From an uncultured Prevotellaceae bacterium (GTDB lineage: Bacteria > Bacteroidota > Bacteroidia > Bacteroidales > Bacteroidaceae), in contig ONLL01000030.1 of the NCBI GenBank assembly GCA_900318685.1, forward strand, positions 1 to 64,000: a DNA stretch of 64,000 bases, given 5' to 3'. The notes below the pieces were generated by a model. It was given only the letters and a program-made list of their open reading frames with translations. It did not search any database and had not been told where the DNA came from. The translations under genes were made by a program, and so were the position numbers. This document shows positions 16,600-23,780 of the stretch, one piece after another. Position 1 is the first letter of the stretch. Each line of letters begins with the position of its first letter.

Positions 16600-17144
16600 A
16601 TCTTCAGCAGTTGTTTGTATAGTTTGCGGCGTATTCGGTAGAGGCGGTTGGCCAAGGCGTGAGAGGTGGTGTCCATGATGTAGGCACATTCGTCGAGCTG
16701 ACGGTTCTCGAAATAGTACAGCGTCAGCAGCAGTCGTTCGTCTGGCGGCAGGTCGTCCATCAGCAGCATTAGCCGTTGTATGCGTTCTTCGCTGCCCGTG
16801 GATAGCTCGGCCTCTATCTGCTCGTCGCTGATGTCTGTCTGCCAGACCTGGGTGTCCTCTATCGAGACAATGAGCGGGCGGCGGCGCTTCAGGAAGTCGA
16901 GCGTCAGATGGTAGGCGATGCGGCTGAGCCATGTGGCGAGCGAAGCCCGATGCGGGTCGTAGCTGCCGATGTGGCTGAAGGCGCGCAGGAAGGTGTCCTG
17001 CGTCAGTTCCTCGGCATCCATTGCATCGCCCACCTGACGGGCAATCATGGCGAAGAGCTGCGGCGCATAGCGGCTTACCATCAGGCTCTGCCCTTTGGCT
17101 CTGTCGCCTTTCACGGCTTCCACTATCTGTTCGTCTGTATTCAC
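16596..17144 (-). CDS. ECF-type RNA polymerase sigma factor (second module)
   Basis: A 182-residue sigma factor. Region 2 is visible (MDAEELTQDTFLRAFSHIGSY, then ASLATWLSRIAYHLTLDFLKRR), as is region 4 (LDECAYIMDTTSHALANRLYRIRRKLYKQL). The central linker carries a QTDISDEQIEAELSTGSEERIQRL stretch. It heads an operon of sigma, membrane partner and exported protein at 14235-17144. No TAnnTTTG box stands out upstream. It may be transcribed by another form of polymerase or autoregulated, which I cannot tell. Confidence 0.93.
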   Translation of the reverse strand: MNTDEQIVEAVKGDRAKGQSLMVSRYAPQLFAMIARQVGDAMDAEELTQDTFLRAFSHIGSYDPHRASLATWLSRIAYHLTLDFLKRRRPLIVSIEDTQVWQTDISDEQIEAELSTGSEERIQRLMLLMDDLPPDERLLLTLYYFENRQLDECAYIMDTTSHALANRLYRIRRKLYKQLLKI

Positions 17145-17225
17145 GCTGATGTTCTGTTTGAGCTGTCTCTACTTATATATACGACAGTTTTCAGGGAATA
17201 TCCCGCCGAGACAGCAACTTTTTTT

Positions 17226-19271
17226 CTACCGGAGCATCAGCGAGGCTTCTTTTGGTATTACCTTGACGTCTTTCAACAGGGTGGCATCCTGCATACGGAT
17301 GGTGAGGGTGGTGTCGGCGGGGTGGACGATATGGTATTTATATCCAGGACAATTGACGCCTATGGTGGCATCGGGGAATGGCAGCCAAAGCTCGAAGTGG
17401 CCATTGCTGTCGGTAATGACTCCGTCCTGAAGTGATCTGCTGGAACTGATGTTCACGCAGGCTCCTGACAGAGGGACATTCTTTTCATCCATCACAACCC
17501 CTTCCACATGGCGGCGATTGCTGAGCAGCTCCGGACAGTCGGCAGCGTACAGCTTGTCGACGGAGTACAGCTGCATCCACAGGTGCCTTTGTGAGGTGGT
17601 GGAGTAGTAGACCTCGCCCCACCAATAGGACGGTGCGTCCTCGTCGGGCAGGAAATGGAAGGTGCTCTCCTTCACCTTTTGATACAGCGGCCTTTGCATG
17701 TCGCTCATCAAGTCGTGCGGCTGCCCTTCCTCGACTTTTCCGCCGCAGATAAATGCCATTCTGACAATACTGTCGCCGCTTACTATGGACGATTCTGCCT
17801 GGGCGGCAGCGCGCCGGATGTCATTGACAAGTGAGTTGAAACGCGGGTCGTCGGCAAGGACCACCACTTCACCGTCCTCATACCATGCATCATCCTGGCT
17901 CTTCAGCACTACGTTGCGAACGAGGGGGACGTAGATGCCGTGGCTGTCACTACCGACGGGGCCGAAATGTTCATCCTTACTCACTCCCCATTTGTCATAC
18001 TCGGTAGCAAGGAGTCCGAAGAGGCGTTCACGGACGGGCGTGTCGTAGAGGTCGGGCGAATAATACTCCTTGCTGCTCTCCCGGCTGAAGCCTGCCCGGT
18101 AGCTTTTCAGCAGATAATCCATGCGGCGTGACTTGATCTCGTCTGCCGTAAGCTGAGCGACAGGCGTGAATGGCACCGTCAGATAATCCACCACCAGCCT
18201 GATGTCACGACCTTCAAACAGGGTGGGGGCGTAAAGCGCAGCCTGTACTTTCTTGGACGGAAGCGTCTGGTGGACGAGCAGCTGGTTTTTCGAAAAGAAG
18301 TAGTCGTAGACGGATGAGTCGTTCGGCATTCGGCTCAGATACTGCAGGAAGTCGCGGTCTTCCTTGCCGTTCACCAATACGAGGATGGTATCATGTTCGC
18401 TCAGAGGGACGGCAGGGCGGCTGTCTCTCGAGACGAAACGGATGTTCAAGTGTCCGTCACCCAGTCCGGCGATGCGGCCTTGCAGCCCGCCCTGTTTCTG
18501 AGCAAGATACGTCTGGCGCTCGTCATTAGTGGCCTTGAAAGTGATGGGAATAGTGTATTTTACTGACATGGTTTTCCCGAACGAACTGCCCGGTGTCCAT
18601 CTCGGCATCAAGCTGAGGACACGGATGCACTCTTCGCCGAGAAGCGAATCTATCTGCTGCTTCAGGGCCAAACGACGCTCTGCAGGTACACGGTTCATAT
18701 ATAGCGTGTCGTAACTAAGTAGGTATTTGAAGGGCTTAAAGTCTGACGCCTGGCCAATAGTGTCTATTTTGCCGGTCATGATCACCCGGCCTTTCACACC
18801 GTACTCCAAAGCAAGGTCTGGGAAATGCAGGTTGTTCTTAATAAACTCCTGCAGAGCACGGTCGCCGCCAGGGAAATATGGCATGACTTCCCCACAATTG
18901 AGAGCGTTGTCTTCTTTGCTAGGAGGCGTGGCTCGGGCAAGCAATTCTGACGATGAGCGCTGCTTGGCCTCGCCAATGGCGGGCACACCCTTCTCCACTA
19001 CTGCTTTGGTGGCGTCGGGAGCCGCTGCTGCTTTCTCTTCCACCGAAGAAGGCATTTTCTGCTGTACTATCGCTTGCTGCGGCTTCATGGCATCGTGGCC
19101 AAAGATGAATATGCCCGCCACCAATGCGATGGAGGCAGCAATGCCTAAGCCCCAATAGAGCGGCTTCCGCGAAGCCTTAGCCTTGCCGATGACCTCACGC
19201 TCAAACTGTGCCCACTCCTTGTCAACGTCGGGCATGCCTATCTTCTTGTCAATATCTTCTTGTTTCATCAT
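17226..19271 (-). CDS. Membrane protein fusing a putative anti-sigma N-terminus to TonB C-terminal and CarboxypepD_reg-like domains
   Basis: A 681-residue protein. A 37-residue cytoplasmic head (KIGMPDVDKEWAQFEREV) precedes one transmembrane helix (about 38-58). Residues about 120-235 match the Bacteroidota TonB C-terminal domain (MPYFPGGDRALQEFIKNNLHFP, then VKGRVIMTGKID, MPRWTPGSSFGKTMSVKYTIPITF). A long unassigned periplasmic part follows. The last about 90 residues form a CarboxypepD_reg-like domain (VEGVVMDEKNVPLSGACVNI, DSNGHFELWLP). Its ATG overlaps the stop of the ECF sigma gene upstream, so it sits where the anti-sigma factor belongs. I infer a sensor that joins sigma control to TonB-type contact with an outer-membrane transporter. 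Confidence 0.8.
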   Translation of the reverse strand: MMKQEDIDKKIGMPDVDKEWAQFEREVIGKAKASRKPLYWGLGIAASIALVAGIFIFGHDAMKPQQAIVQQKMPSSVEEKAAAAPDATKAVVEKGVPAIGEAKQRSSSELLARATPPSKEDNALNCGEVMPYFPGGDRALQEFIKNNLHFPDLALEYGVKGRVIMTGKIDTIGQASDFKPFKYLLSYDTLYMNRVPAERRLALKQQIDSLLGEECIRVLSLMPRWTPGSSFGKTMSVKYTIPITFKATNDERQTYLAQKQGGLQGRIAGLGDGHLNIRFVSRDSRPAVPLSEHDTILVLVNGKEDRDFLQYLSRMPNDSSVYDYFFSKNQLLVHQTLPSKKVQAALYAPTLFEGRDIRLVVDYLTVPFTPVAQLTADEIKSRRMDYLLKSYRAGFSRESSKEYYSPDLYDTPVRERLFGLLATEYDKWGVSKDEHFGPVGSDSHGIYVPLVRNVVLKSQDDAWYEDGEVVVLADDPRFNSLVNDIRRAAAQAESSIVSGDSIVRMAFICGGKVEEGQPHDLMSDMQRPLYQKVKESTFHFLPDEDAPSYWWGEVYYSTTSQRHLWMQLYSVDKLYAADCPELLSNRRHVEGVVMDEKNVPLSGACVNISSSRSLQDGVITDSNGHFELWLPFPDATIGVNCPGYKYHIVHPADTTLTIRMQDATLLKDVKVIPKEASLMLR

Positions 19272-19762
19272 TTCTTTGCAATATGAAGGGTTTTACGAAT
19301 CTTCTCTAGTGAGCGCGTGATGTGCTTGTTCACCGCCGACGAGCTGATGCCTAGCACAGTGGCTGTCTCGGCGTATGTCATCTCCTCGTCGTAGTGCAGC
19401 TGCAGCACGCGGCGGTCCTGCTCTGTCAGGTTCTGGTCGATGACCTGTTGCAACTGCTGCAGCAGTTCTTCGTGCTCCTCGTCGCGGCTTTCTTCTTCAG
19501 CTCTCCGTAGTTCTTCCTCCATCTGCAGTCGCAGTTGGCGTTGTCGCAAGATGTGAAGGCACTGATTACGGGTCGCTGCCAGAAGGTAGCCTCTGATGCT
19601 GTCGTCGCTCACTTTGGGCTTGCCTTTCCATATCTGGGCGAACACCTGGTGCACGGCATCCTTGGCATCGTCGGCATCCTCTACCATCGAGTACGCCATG
19701 CGATACATGTGCGGATAGCTGTCCTTGAACAGGCGTTCGAACCATTGTTTGGTGTAGTCCAT
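19268..19762 (-). CDS. ECF-type RNA polymerase sigma factor (third module)
   Basis: A 164-residue sigma factor starting MDYTKQWFERLFKDSYPHMY. The longer open frame adds 19 residues with no family similarity, so 19762 is preferred. Region 2 (AYSMVEDADDAKDAVHQVFAQIWKG, IRGYLLAATRNQCLHILRQ) and region 4 (YDEEMTYAETATVLGISSSAVNKHITRSLEKIRKTL) are clear and resemble the SusC/TonB-associated ECF class. A Glu-rich linker (EEELRRAEEESRDEEHEELLQ) separates them. It is coupled to the TonB/CarboxypepD fusion downstream. A -7 box lies about 210 bases upstream. Confidence 0.93.
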   Translation of the reverse strand: MDYTKQWFERLFKDSYPHMYRMAYSMVEDADDAKDAVHQVFAQIWKGKPKVSDDSIRGYLLAATRNQCLHILRQRQLRLQMEEELRRAEEESRDEEHEELLQQLQQVIDQNLTEQDRRVLQLHYDEEMTYAETATVLGISSSAVNKHITRSLEKIRKTLHIAKK

Positions 19763-19973
19763 ACAAATCACTGTTGGTGTTCTTGTTCTGTCTATAAGAC
19801 CATCGAAAGGCAAAATCAAATACCCCTCATTGAAAAAAATCTCGCTATTTCACATCATTCAAAGAATGATTCTGCAGTCACTACATTCTAGAAAATGTCT
19901 GAGTGGGAGTTACGGGTAAGGCTGGAGCTCTTTTTCTCTTCCTATGATCATAACTGTATTTGTTTTGTGCTTG

Positions 19974-19981
19974 CAAAGGTA
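19974..19981 (-). promoter_or_regulatory. Putative -7 box upstream of the third sigma module
   Basis: TACCTTTG on the minus strand fits TAnnTTTG. It implies a leader of roughly 200 bases before the sigma gene at 19762. Of the 525-base gap 19763-20287, the rest holds the two palindromic features listed at 19995 and 20223 and no gene I can support. Confidence 0.5.
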
Positions 19982-19994
19982 CGAAATGTTTTTC

Positions 19995-20041
19995 AAAACT
20001 CTGCGAAATGTATTCAAAAAATAAAGATTTCGCAGAGTTTT
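19995..20041. repeat. 15-bp inverted repeat upstream of the third sigma module
   Basis: AAAACTCTGCGAAAT (19995-20009) and its exact complement (20027-20041) around a 17-base AT-rich loop. The left arm overlaps the region just upstream of the -7 box at 19974, so it could be an operator, an upstream terminator, or both. Confidence 0.6.
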
Positions 20042-20222
20042 AGGTGTAAAGTGAGTATAATGTTTGGTTGAATCTGCAAAACGTATCACCCCCGGAATCC
20101 GTCAAGACGATGATAAAGGATATGGTTACGAGGGAGAGAAGTGCCTGCTTTCAGGGATAGAGCAGGCAGATGTGAGGGAGAGAGAAGGCATGCGTGGTGA
20201 TGGCAGCCTGCGCAGACGACAA

Positions 20223-20285
20223 TGGCAGCGCCCGCTGCCAATGATGGCAACGGGCGCAGAAGGACATTGGCAGCATGCGCTGCCA
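20223..20285. terminator. Two tandem perfect hairpins TGGCAGC-N4-GCTGCCA
   Basis: 18-base hairpins at 20223-20240 (loop GCCC) and 20268-20285 (loop ATGC) with identical 7-bp arms. Between them GGGCGC can pair with the first loop, giving an alternative fold. The second ends just after the stop of the HU-like gene (minus strand), so terminator activity is plausible. Confidence 0.5.
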
Positions 20286-20287
20286 GC

Positions 20288-20929
20288 TTATTTTTTCACA
20301 GGGGTAATGGTCCGAAGGACGACATAGTGCCATGTCCGCCCCTCACGATAGCAGCGTAGCAGCGGTTTCTCGCCCACGCAGAGACTGTCGAGAAAGGCCT
20401 TTGCCGACTTGCGCTTCAGATGGCTGAACATCATGAAGGTGCTGATGGTGGTATAGCCGTTGCGGCAACTCTGGCGCAGGGCCTCTTCCATTGCCTTAGG
20501 ATCGTACATCTGGCTGTTGCCTACACAGGTCTTCATGCGGCGGAAGCCCTGGAGCGAACAGTCGGCATCGTTCACGAACTGCCTGGAGGGGATAAATTCT
20601 ACGCCATTGTAGATCACATCACGTCCGAGCACTTTGTCGGGGTCGGTATGGTCGCCCAGCAGCTTCAGCCTAGGGGCAAACGAGCCGAAGGGCGTTTCTA
20701 CGCGGCAGCCCTCGCTCAGCCACATGGTGGTCACCTCGCCGAGCAGGTCGAAGAGTCGCTTCATCTCGCCGCGGCTGGTATGCCGGTATCGGGCGCAGAA
20801 GTCGTCGATGTCGTCAAGGTCGTACTTGTGCTTGATGACAGGCTCTGCATAGAGCAGGGGCTTGCCGTCGTCACCTTTCGTGGGGCGTGGCTGCAGCTCG
20901 AACAGTATTCCGTCGGTCTTACGTGGCAT
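20288..20929 (-). CDS. HU-like DNA-binding protein with C-terminal extension
   Basis: A 213-residue protein of the HU/IHF-like group widespread in Bacteroidota. The N-terminal about 125 residues follow the pattern of an HU-type domain: DIDDFCARYRHTSRGEMKRLFDLLGEVTTMWLSEGCRVETPFGSFAPRL, then an arm region ending VNDADCSLQGFRRM. The C-terminal about 80 residues (AMEEALRQSCRNGYTTISTFMMFSHLKRKSAKAFLDSL) look like a small winged-helix or HTH extension. It probably binds and bends DNA; targets are unknown. It ends just before the tandem hairpins at 20223-20285. The Fic gene ends 25 bases upstream of its start, so both may be one transcript. Confidence 0.75.
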   Translation of the reverse strand: MPRKTDGILFELQPRPTKGDDGKPLLYAEPVIKHKYDLDDIDDFCARYRHTSRGEMKRLFDLLGEVTTMWLSEGCRVETPFGSFAPRLKLLGDHTDPDKVLGRDVIYNGVEFIPSRQFVNDADCSLQGFRRMKTCVGNSQMYDPKAMEEALRQSCRNGYTTISTFMMFSHLKRKSAKAFLDSLCVGEKPLLRCYREGRTWHYVVLRTITPVKK

Positions 20930-20953
20930 AGTGGTGCTCCTTTCTTTGCTTTA

Positions 20954-21841
20954 TCATTTGTAACCTATCTTGAAATAGTCTAATAGTGATTTGTACTGGT
21001 CTTGTGCCGTGAGGCACGTGTCGGTGAGGTATTCGTCGTGTCCCCATTCGTGCAGTCCTCGATAATAGAAGAACTTGAGGTCGTCGGTGATAATGAAGGG
21101 CACAATGTCACTGGCCAGACACTCCTTGAACATCAGCAGCCGTCCCACTCGACCGTTGCCGTCTTGGAAAGGATGAATGCGCTCGAATCTCACATGAAAG
21201 TCGAGGATATTCTCCAGCGTTTTCCGCTTATAGTGGTGATAATCGCTGATGAGAGCCTTCATCTGCCGATGGACCTCTTTGGGCTGACAAGTGTCCTCTC
21301 CCCCAACCTCGTTGGCTAACCGCTTGTAGTCGCCTACGGCAAACCAATCCTTACGGCTGTCCGACGTCCCCGTCTTAAGTAACAGATGGAGCTGCTTGGC
21401 CATAGACTCCGTTATCGGTTCCTCAGCATGGTCGATGATGTAATCGATGCAGCGGAAGTGGTTCACCGTCTCAACGATATCGTCCACGTTGACCGCCTCG
21501 TCTGTCATGCCGATAGTGTTTGTCTCGAAGATGTAACGTGTCTGTTCATGCGTCAGACGGCTTCCCTCCATGTGGTTGGAGTTATAGGTCATGTCAATCT
21601 GTGTGCGATGGTAGATACCACCTTTCAGTCGCGAGGCCTTTTGCTCGCGTAGCATCGCAAGCAGGGGCGATGCCTGCTTACGGGCAGAACCGCGCTGTGG
21701 AAGGATGGCATCGGCAGGGATGCTCCACGTTTTTCCCGTGAGGAAGGCTCCTTCAATCCTTCCGCTCGCGCAGTAGTTGCGGGCTGTACGCTCCGAAATG
21801 CCGAACTTCTCGGCAAACTGCATCACTGATATATATTCCAT
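20954..21841 (-). CDS. Fic-domain protein with N-terminal HTH and inhibitory helix
   Basis: A 295-residue protein. The N-terminus (1-45) is a MerR- or DeoR-like helix-turn-helix, MQFAEKFGISERTARNYCASGRI. The Fic core motif HPFQDGNGRVGR starts at H223 and matches HPFxxGNGR fully, so AMP transfer (AMPylation or related nucleotide transfer) should be possible. An inhibitory SxxxEG motif is at residues 88-93 (S88, E92, G93), on the N-terminal side as in class II Fic proteins, so it is self-inhibited. Target proteins are unknown. The promoter region carries a 16-bp palindrome and a half site, suggesting autoregulation through the HTH. Confidence 0.93.
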   Translation of the reverse strand: MEYISVMQFAEKFGISERTARNYCASGRIEGAFLTGKTWSIPADAILPQRGSARKQASPLLAMLREQKASRLKGGIYHRTQIDMTYNSNHMEGSRLTHEQTRYIFETNTIGMTDEAVNVDDIVETVNHFRCIDYIIDHAEEPITESMAKQLHLLLKTGTSDSRKDWFAVGDYKRLANEVGGEDTCQPKEVHRQMKALISDYHHYKRKTLENILDFHVRFERIHPFQDGNGRVGRLLMFKECLASDIVPFIITDDLKFFYYRGLHEWGHDEYLTDTCLTAQDQYKSLLDYFKIGYK

Positions 21842-21879
21842 CGTCGTCTATCGGCAAGCTTTTTGTTCATTATCGCTTG

Positions 21880-21910
21880 CAAAGATACTGTTTTTTGCCG
21901 ATACCGGCAA
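21880..21910 (-). promoter_or_regulatory. fic promoter with overlapping operator-like palindrome
   Basis: TATCTTTG (minus strand, 21880-21887) is the -7 box. A perfect palindrome TTGCCG-ATAC-CGGCAA spans 21895-21910 and covers the -33 region. A half site CGGCAA recurs at 21852-21857, between the promoter and the start codon. Confidence 0.6.
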
Positions 21911-21998
21911 GAAAAGCCGCAATGTTATCCACCGCGGCCCGTCTTTTTAACATTATTGCCTTTAGTTTATGCCCTCATGTCAAGTCATCTGCGTTGCA

Positions 21999-22721
21999 TT
22001 AGTCGGAGGGACGTATGACACGACATAAGAAATTCCAGATGTCTACGCCGACGGTGAGCGACGAGGGATAGGCTTTCGTGCCGTCGGCAAGTTTGAAGAG
22101 TGGCGTTAGGTTCTGAGAATAGTTAATGGTCAGGGGCCCCAGGCCAGCGGTCACCAACCACTGGGCCCCGGGACGAGTGGTGTACAACAGAGCGACGCCA
22201 GTCTGTAACGAGAACAGGCGGTTGCTGGTTTGCGCACCTATCTGCAGCGGGATGCGCAGCGCAGTAAAGGACAGCTCGTCGCGCTGGTGCTCCTCGTCTT
22301 TGGGCACTAATTTCACGCGGTAACCATCTTTCTCTACACTGTAGTTGGGGATGACGTCATAGGCATAGCTTGCTATTTGCAAACCAGCAGTAACGCCGAC
22401 GTTACCTCGGTAGAGACTTCTGGACACCTGAAAGATGGTGCATCCACCGTCAATCTTTCGGAATACGCCACTGCACAGTGGGAACTGTGCCTGAGGGTCG
22501 CCCATCATCCCACCGTTCAGCCATGAACCGCCAAACCAGATTGACGGAGAAGGCGGGTCGTAACGTACCAAGTCCTTGTCGTAGTAGTCAAAATCGGGTG
22601 CCAGCAACATAAGTGCTCCACCGTAGGCCCACTTCTCTTCCCGTTGCTGCTCCACGTCCTGCGCCATTCCCTGCTGGGCAGAAAGCAGGAGTGCGACGAT
22701 GACAATTTGCCTTATTGACAT
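21999..22721 (-). CDS. Exported protein of unknown function, possibly an outer-membrane beta barrel
   Basis: A 240-residue protein beginning MSIRQIVIVALLLSAQQGMAQ, a signal peptide. The start at 22721 is preferred over the longer frame because a -7 box lies at 22746-22753, inside the longer reading. The mature protein alternates polar and hydrophobic residues with several YxVxLxP and aromatic-ended strands (GNVGVTAGLQIASYAYDVIP, LFSLQTGVALLYTTRPGAQW) and ends SLTVGVDIWNFLCRVIRPSD. That fits a small beta barrel, but no family was recognised. It lies alone between the Fic gene and the ABC operon. Confidence 0.65.
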   Translation of the reverse strand: MSIRQIVIVALLLSAQQGMAQDVEQQREEKWAYGGALMLLAPDFDYYDKDLVRYDPPSPSIWFGGSWLNGGMMGDPQAQFPLCSGVFRKIDGGCTIFQVSRSLYRGNVGVTAGLQIASYAYDVIPNYSVEKDGYRVKLVPKDEEHQRDELSFTALRIPLQIGAQTSNRLFSLQTGVALLYTTRPGAQWLVTAGLGPLTINYSQNLTPLFKLADGTKAYPSSLTVGVDIWNFLCRVIRPSD

Positions 22722-22745
22722 AGCGTTATCTTTATTTATTCGGAG

Positions 22746-22753
22746 CAAATGTA
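22746..22753 (-). promoter_or_regulatory. Putative -7 box for the gene at 21999-22721
   Basis: TACATTTG on the minus strand, 25 bases before the chosen ATG, fits TAnnTTTG. Confidence 0.55.
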
Positions 22754-22876
22754 CGAACAAATGATGACATATAGGCTGGCTGTGCTGTTAAAAAAGCCTT
22801 TTTTATTATTATTTAGTATCTGAACCTCTGCGTCTCAGCGTTTAGAGTGGGTGCAGCAGTCTTGCAATACAACGAA

Positions 22877-22918
22877 CTGGAGGGAGCTTCACAGCTGCCT
22901 CCAATATACCCGGGTTTA
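22877..22918. repeat. 42-bp stem-loop repeat, copy 2
   Basis: CTGGAGG and CCTCC arms around a variable core, followed by the fixed ATACCCGGGTTTA shared with 10257-10298. It lies 52 bases past the 3' end of the ABC ATPase gene and upstream of the gene at 21999. Confidence 0.65.
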
Positions 22919-22969
22919 TAGAAGAAAAATCTTAACTACTTGATTAACTATTAGCTAATAACTTTTGTG

Positions 22970-23710
22970 CTACAGCTCCACCTCCTGCACCACCTGTCCG
23001 TCATAGAGGTTGATGATGCGCTGGGCATAGGAGGCGTCGCGCTGCGAGTGGGTCACCATGACGATGGTGGCACCCTCGTCGTGCAGCTGACTGAGCAGCT
23101 CCATCACCTCGCGGCCGTTCTTCGAGTCGAGGTTGCCGGTGGGCTCGTCGGCAAGGATGAGCTTGGGACGCGAGACGACGGCACGGGCGATGGCGACGCG
23201 CTGCTGCTGACCGCCGGAGAGCTGGCGGGGGAAGTGCTTGGCGCGGTGGCTGATGTCCATGCGGCGCATGGCCTCCTCCACGCGCTGGCGTCGCTCGGCT
23301 TTGGGAAGGCGCATGTAGAGTAGCGGCAGCTCGATGTTCTCCTCCACATTGAGGTCATCAATGAGGTTAAAGCTCTGGAAGACGAATCCGATGAGACCCT
23401 TGCGCAGCTGGTCGCGCTGCGGCTCGCTGAGGTGGCTCACGTCCTGTCCGCCCAGCAAGTATTCGCCTTCTGTCGGGGCGTCGAGCAGTCCGAGGATGTT
23501 GAGCAGCGTCGACTTTCCGCAGCCGCTGGGGCCCATGATGGCGACAAACTCGCCTTCGCTGACTTCGATGTTCACGCCGTTGAGGGCGATGGTGCGCACC
23601 TCTTCAGTAGTAAACGTGCGCTTGAGGTTGATGGTTTGTAACCCACCCCCAGCCCCTCCCGAGGGGAGGGGGGATTGGTTACTCTTGCTGATGTTGTCTT
23701 TCATATTCAT
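22970..23710 (-). CDS. ABC transporter ATP-binding protein (MacB/LolD type)
   Basis: A 246-residue cytoplasmic ATPase that would power the two permeases encoded upstream in the operon. It has Walker [10 protein letters not shown], a Q-loop in [10 protein letters not shown], the signature LSGGQQQR, Walker [13 protein letters not shown] and the H-loop VTHSQ, so it should be active. The class is that of the MacB/LolD/FtsE exporters. Residues about 13-23 ([11 protein letters not shown]) are not part of the fold; they are encoded by a GC-rich palindromic element at 23641-23673, next to the start. It is last in an operon with the permeases, separated by 70 bases that hold a second copy of the element (23748-23780). 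Confidence 0.95.
   Translation of the reverse strand: MNMKDNISKSNQSPLPSGGAGGGLQTINLKRTFTTEEVRTIALNGVNIEVSEGEFVAIMGPSGCGKSTLLNILGLLDAPTEGEYLLGGQDVSHLSEPQRDQLRKGLIGFVFQSFNLIDDLNVEENIELPLLYMRLPKAERRQRVEEAMRRMDISHRAKHFPRQLSGGQQQRVAIARAVVSRPKLILADEPTGNLDSKNGREVMELLSQLHDEGATIVMVTHSQRDASYAQRIINLYDGQVVQEVEL
23641..23673. repeat. GC-rich palindromic element near the start of the ATPase gene
   Basis: ACCCACCCCCAGCCCCTCCC, GA, then GGGGAGGGGGG: the inverse orientation of the intergenic copy at 23748-23780. It encodes residues about 13-23 of the ATPase in frame. Confidence 0.8.
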
Positions 23711-23747
23711 ACTTATTATTAATTGTTTGTTTATAGTCTATCCAGTT

Positions 23748-23780
23748 CCCCTCCCCTCGGGAGGGGTTAGGGGTGGGTTT
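23748..23780. repeat. GC-rich palindromic element, intergenic copy
   Basis: CCCCTCCCC, TC, GGGAGGGG, then TTAGGGGTGGG, between the permease stop and the ATPase start. Useful as the reference copy because it is outside coding sequence. Confidence 0.8.

Noticed and set aside
16600-16932. Upstream extension of the second module's putative anti-sigma frame
   Set aside because: The extra 111 residues overlap the sigma gene out of frame and read as His/Arg-rich nonsense; the ATG at 16599 fits the 4-base overlap.
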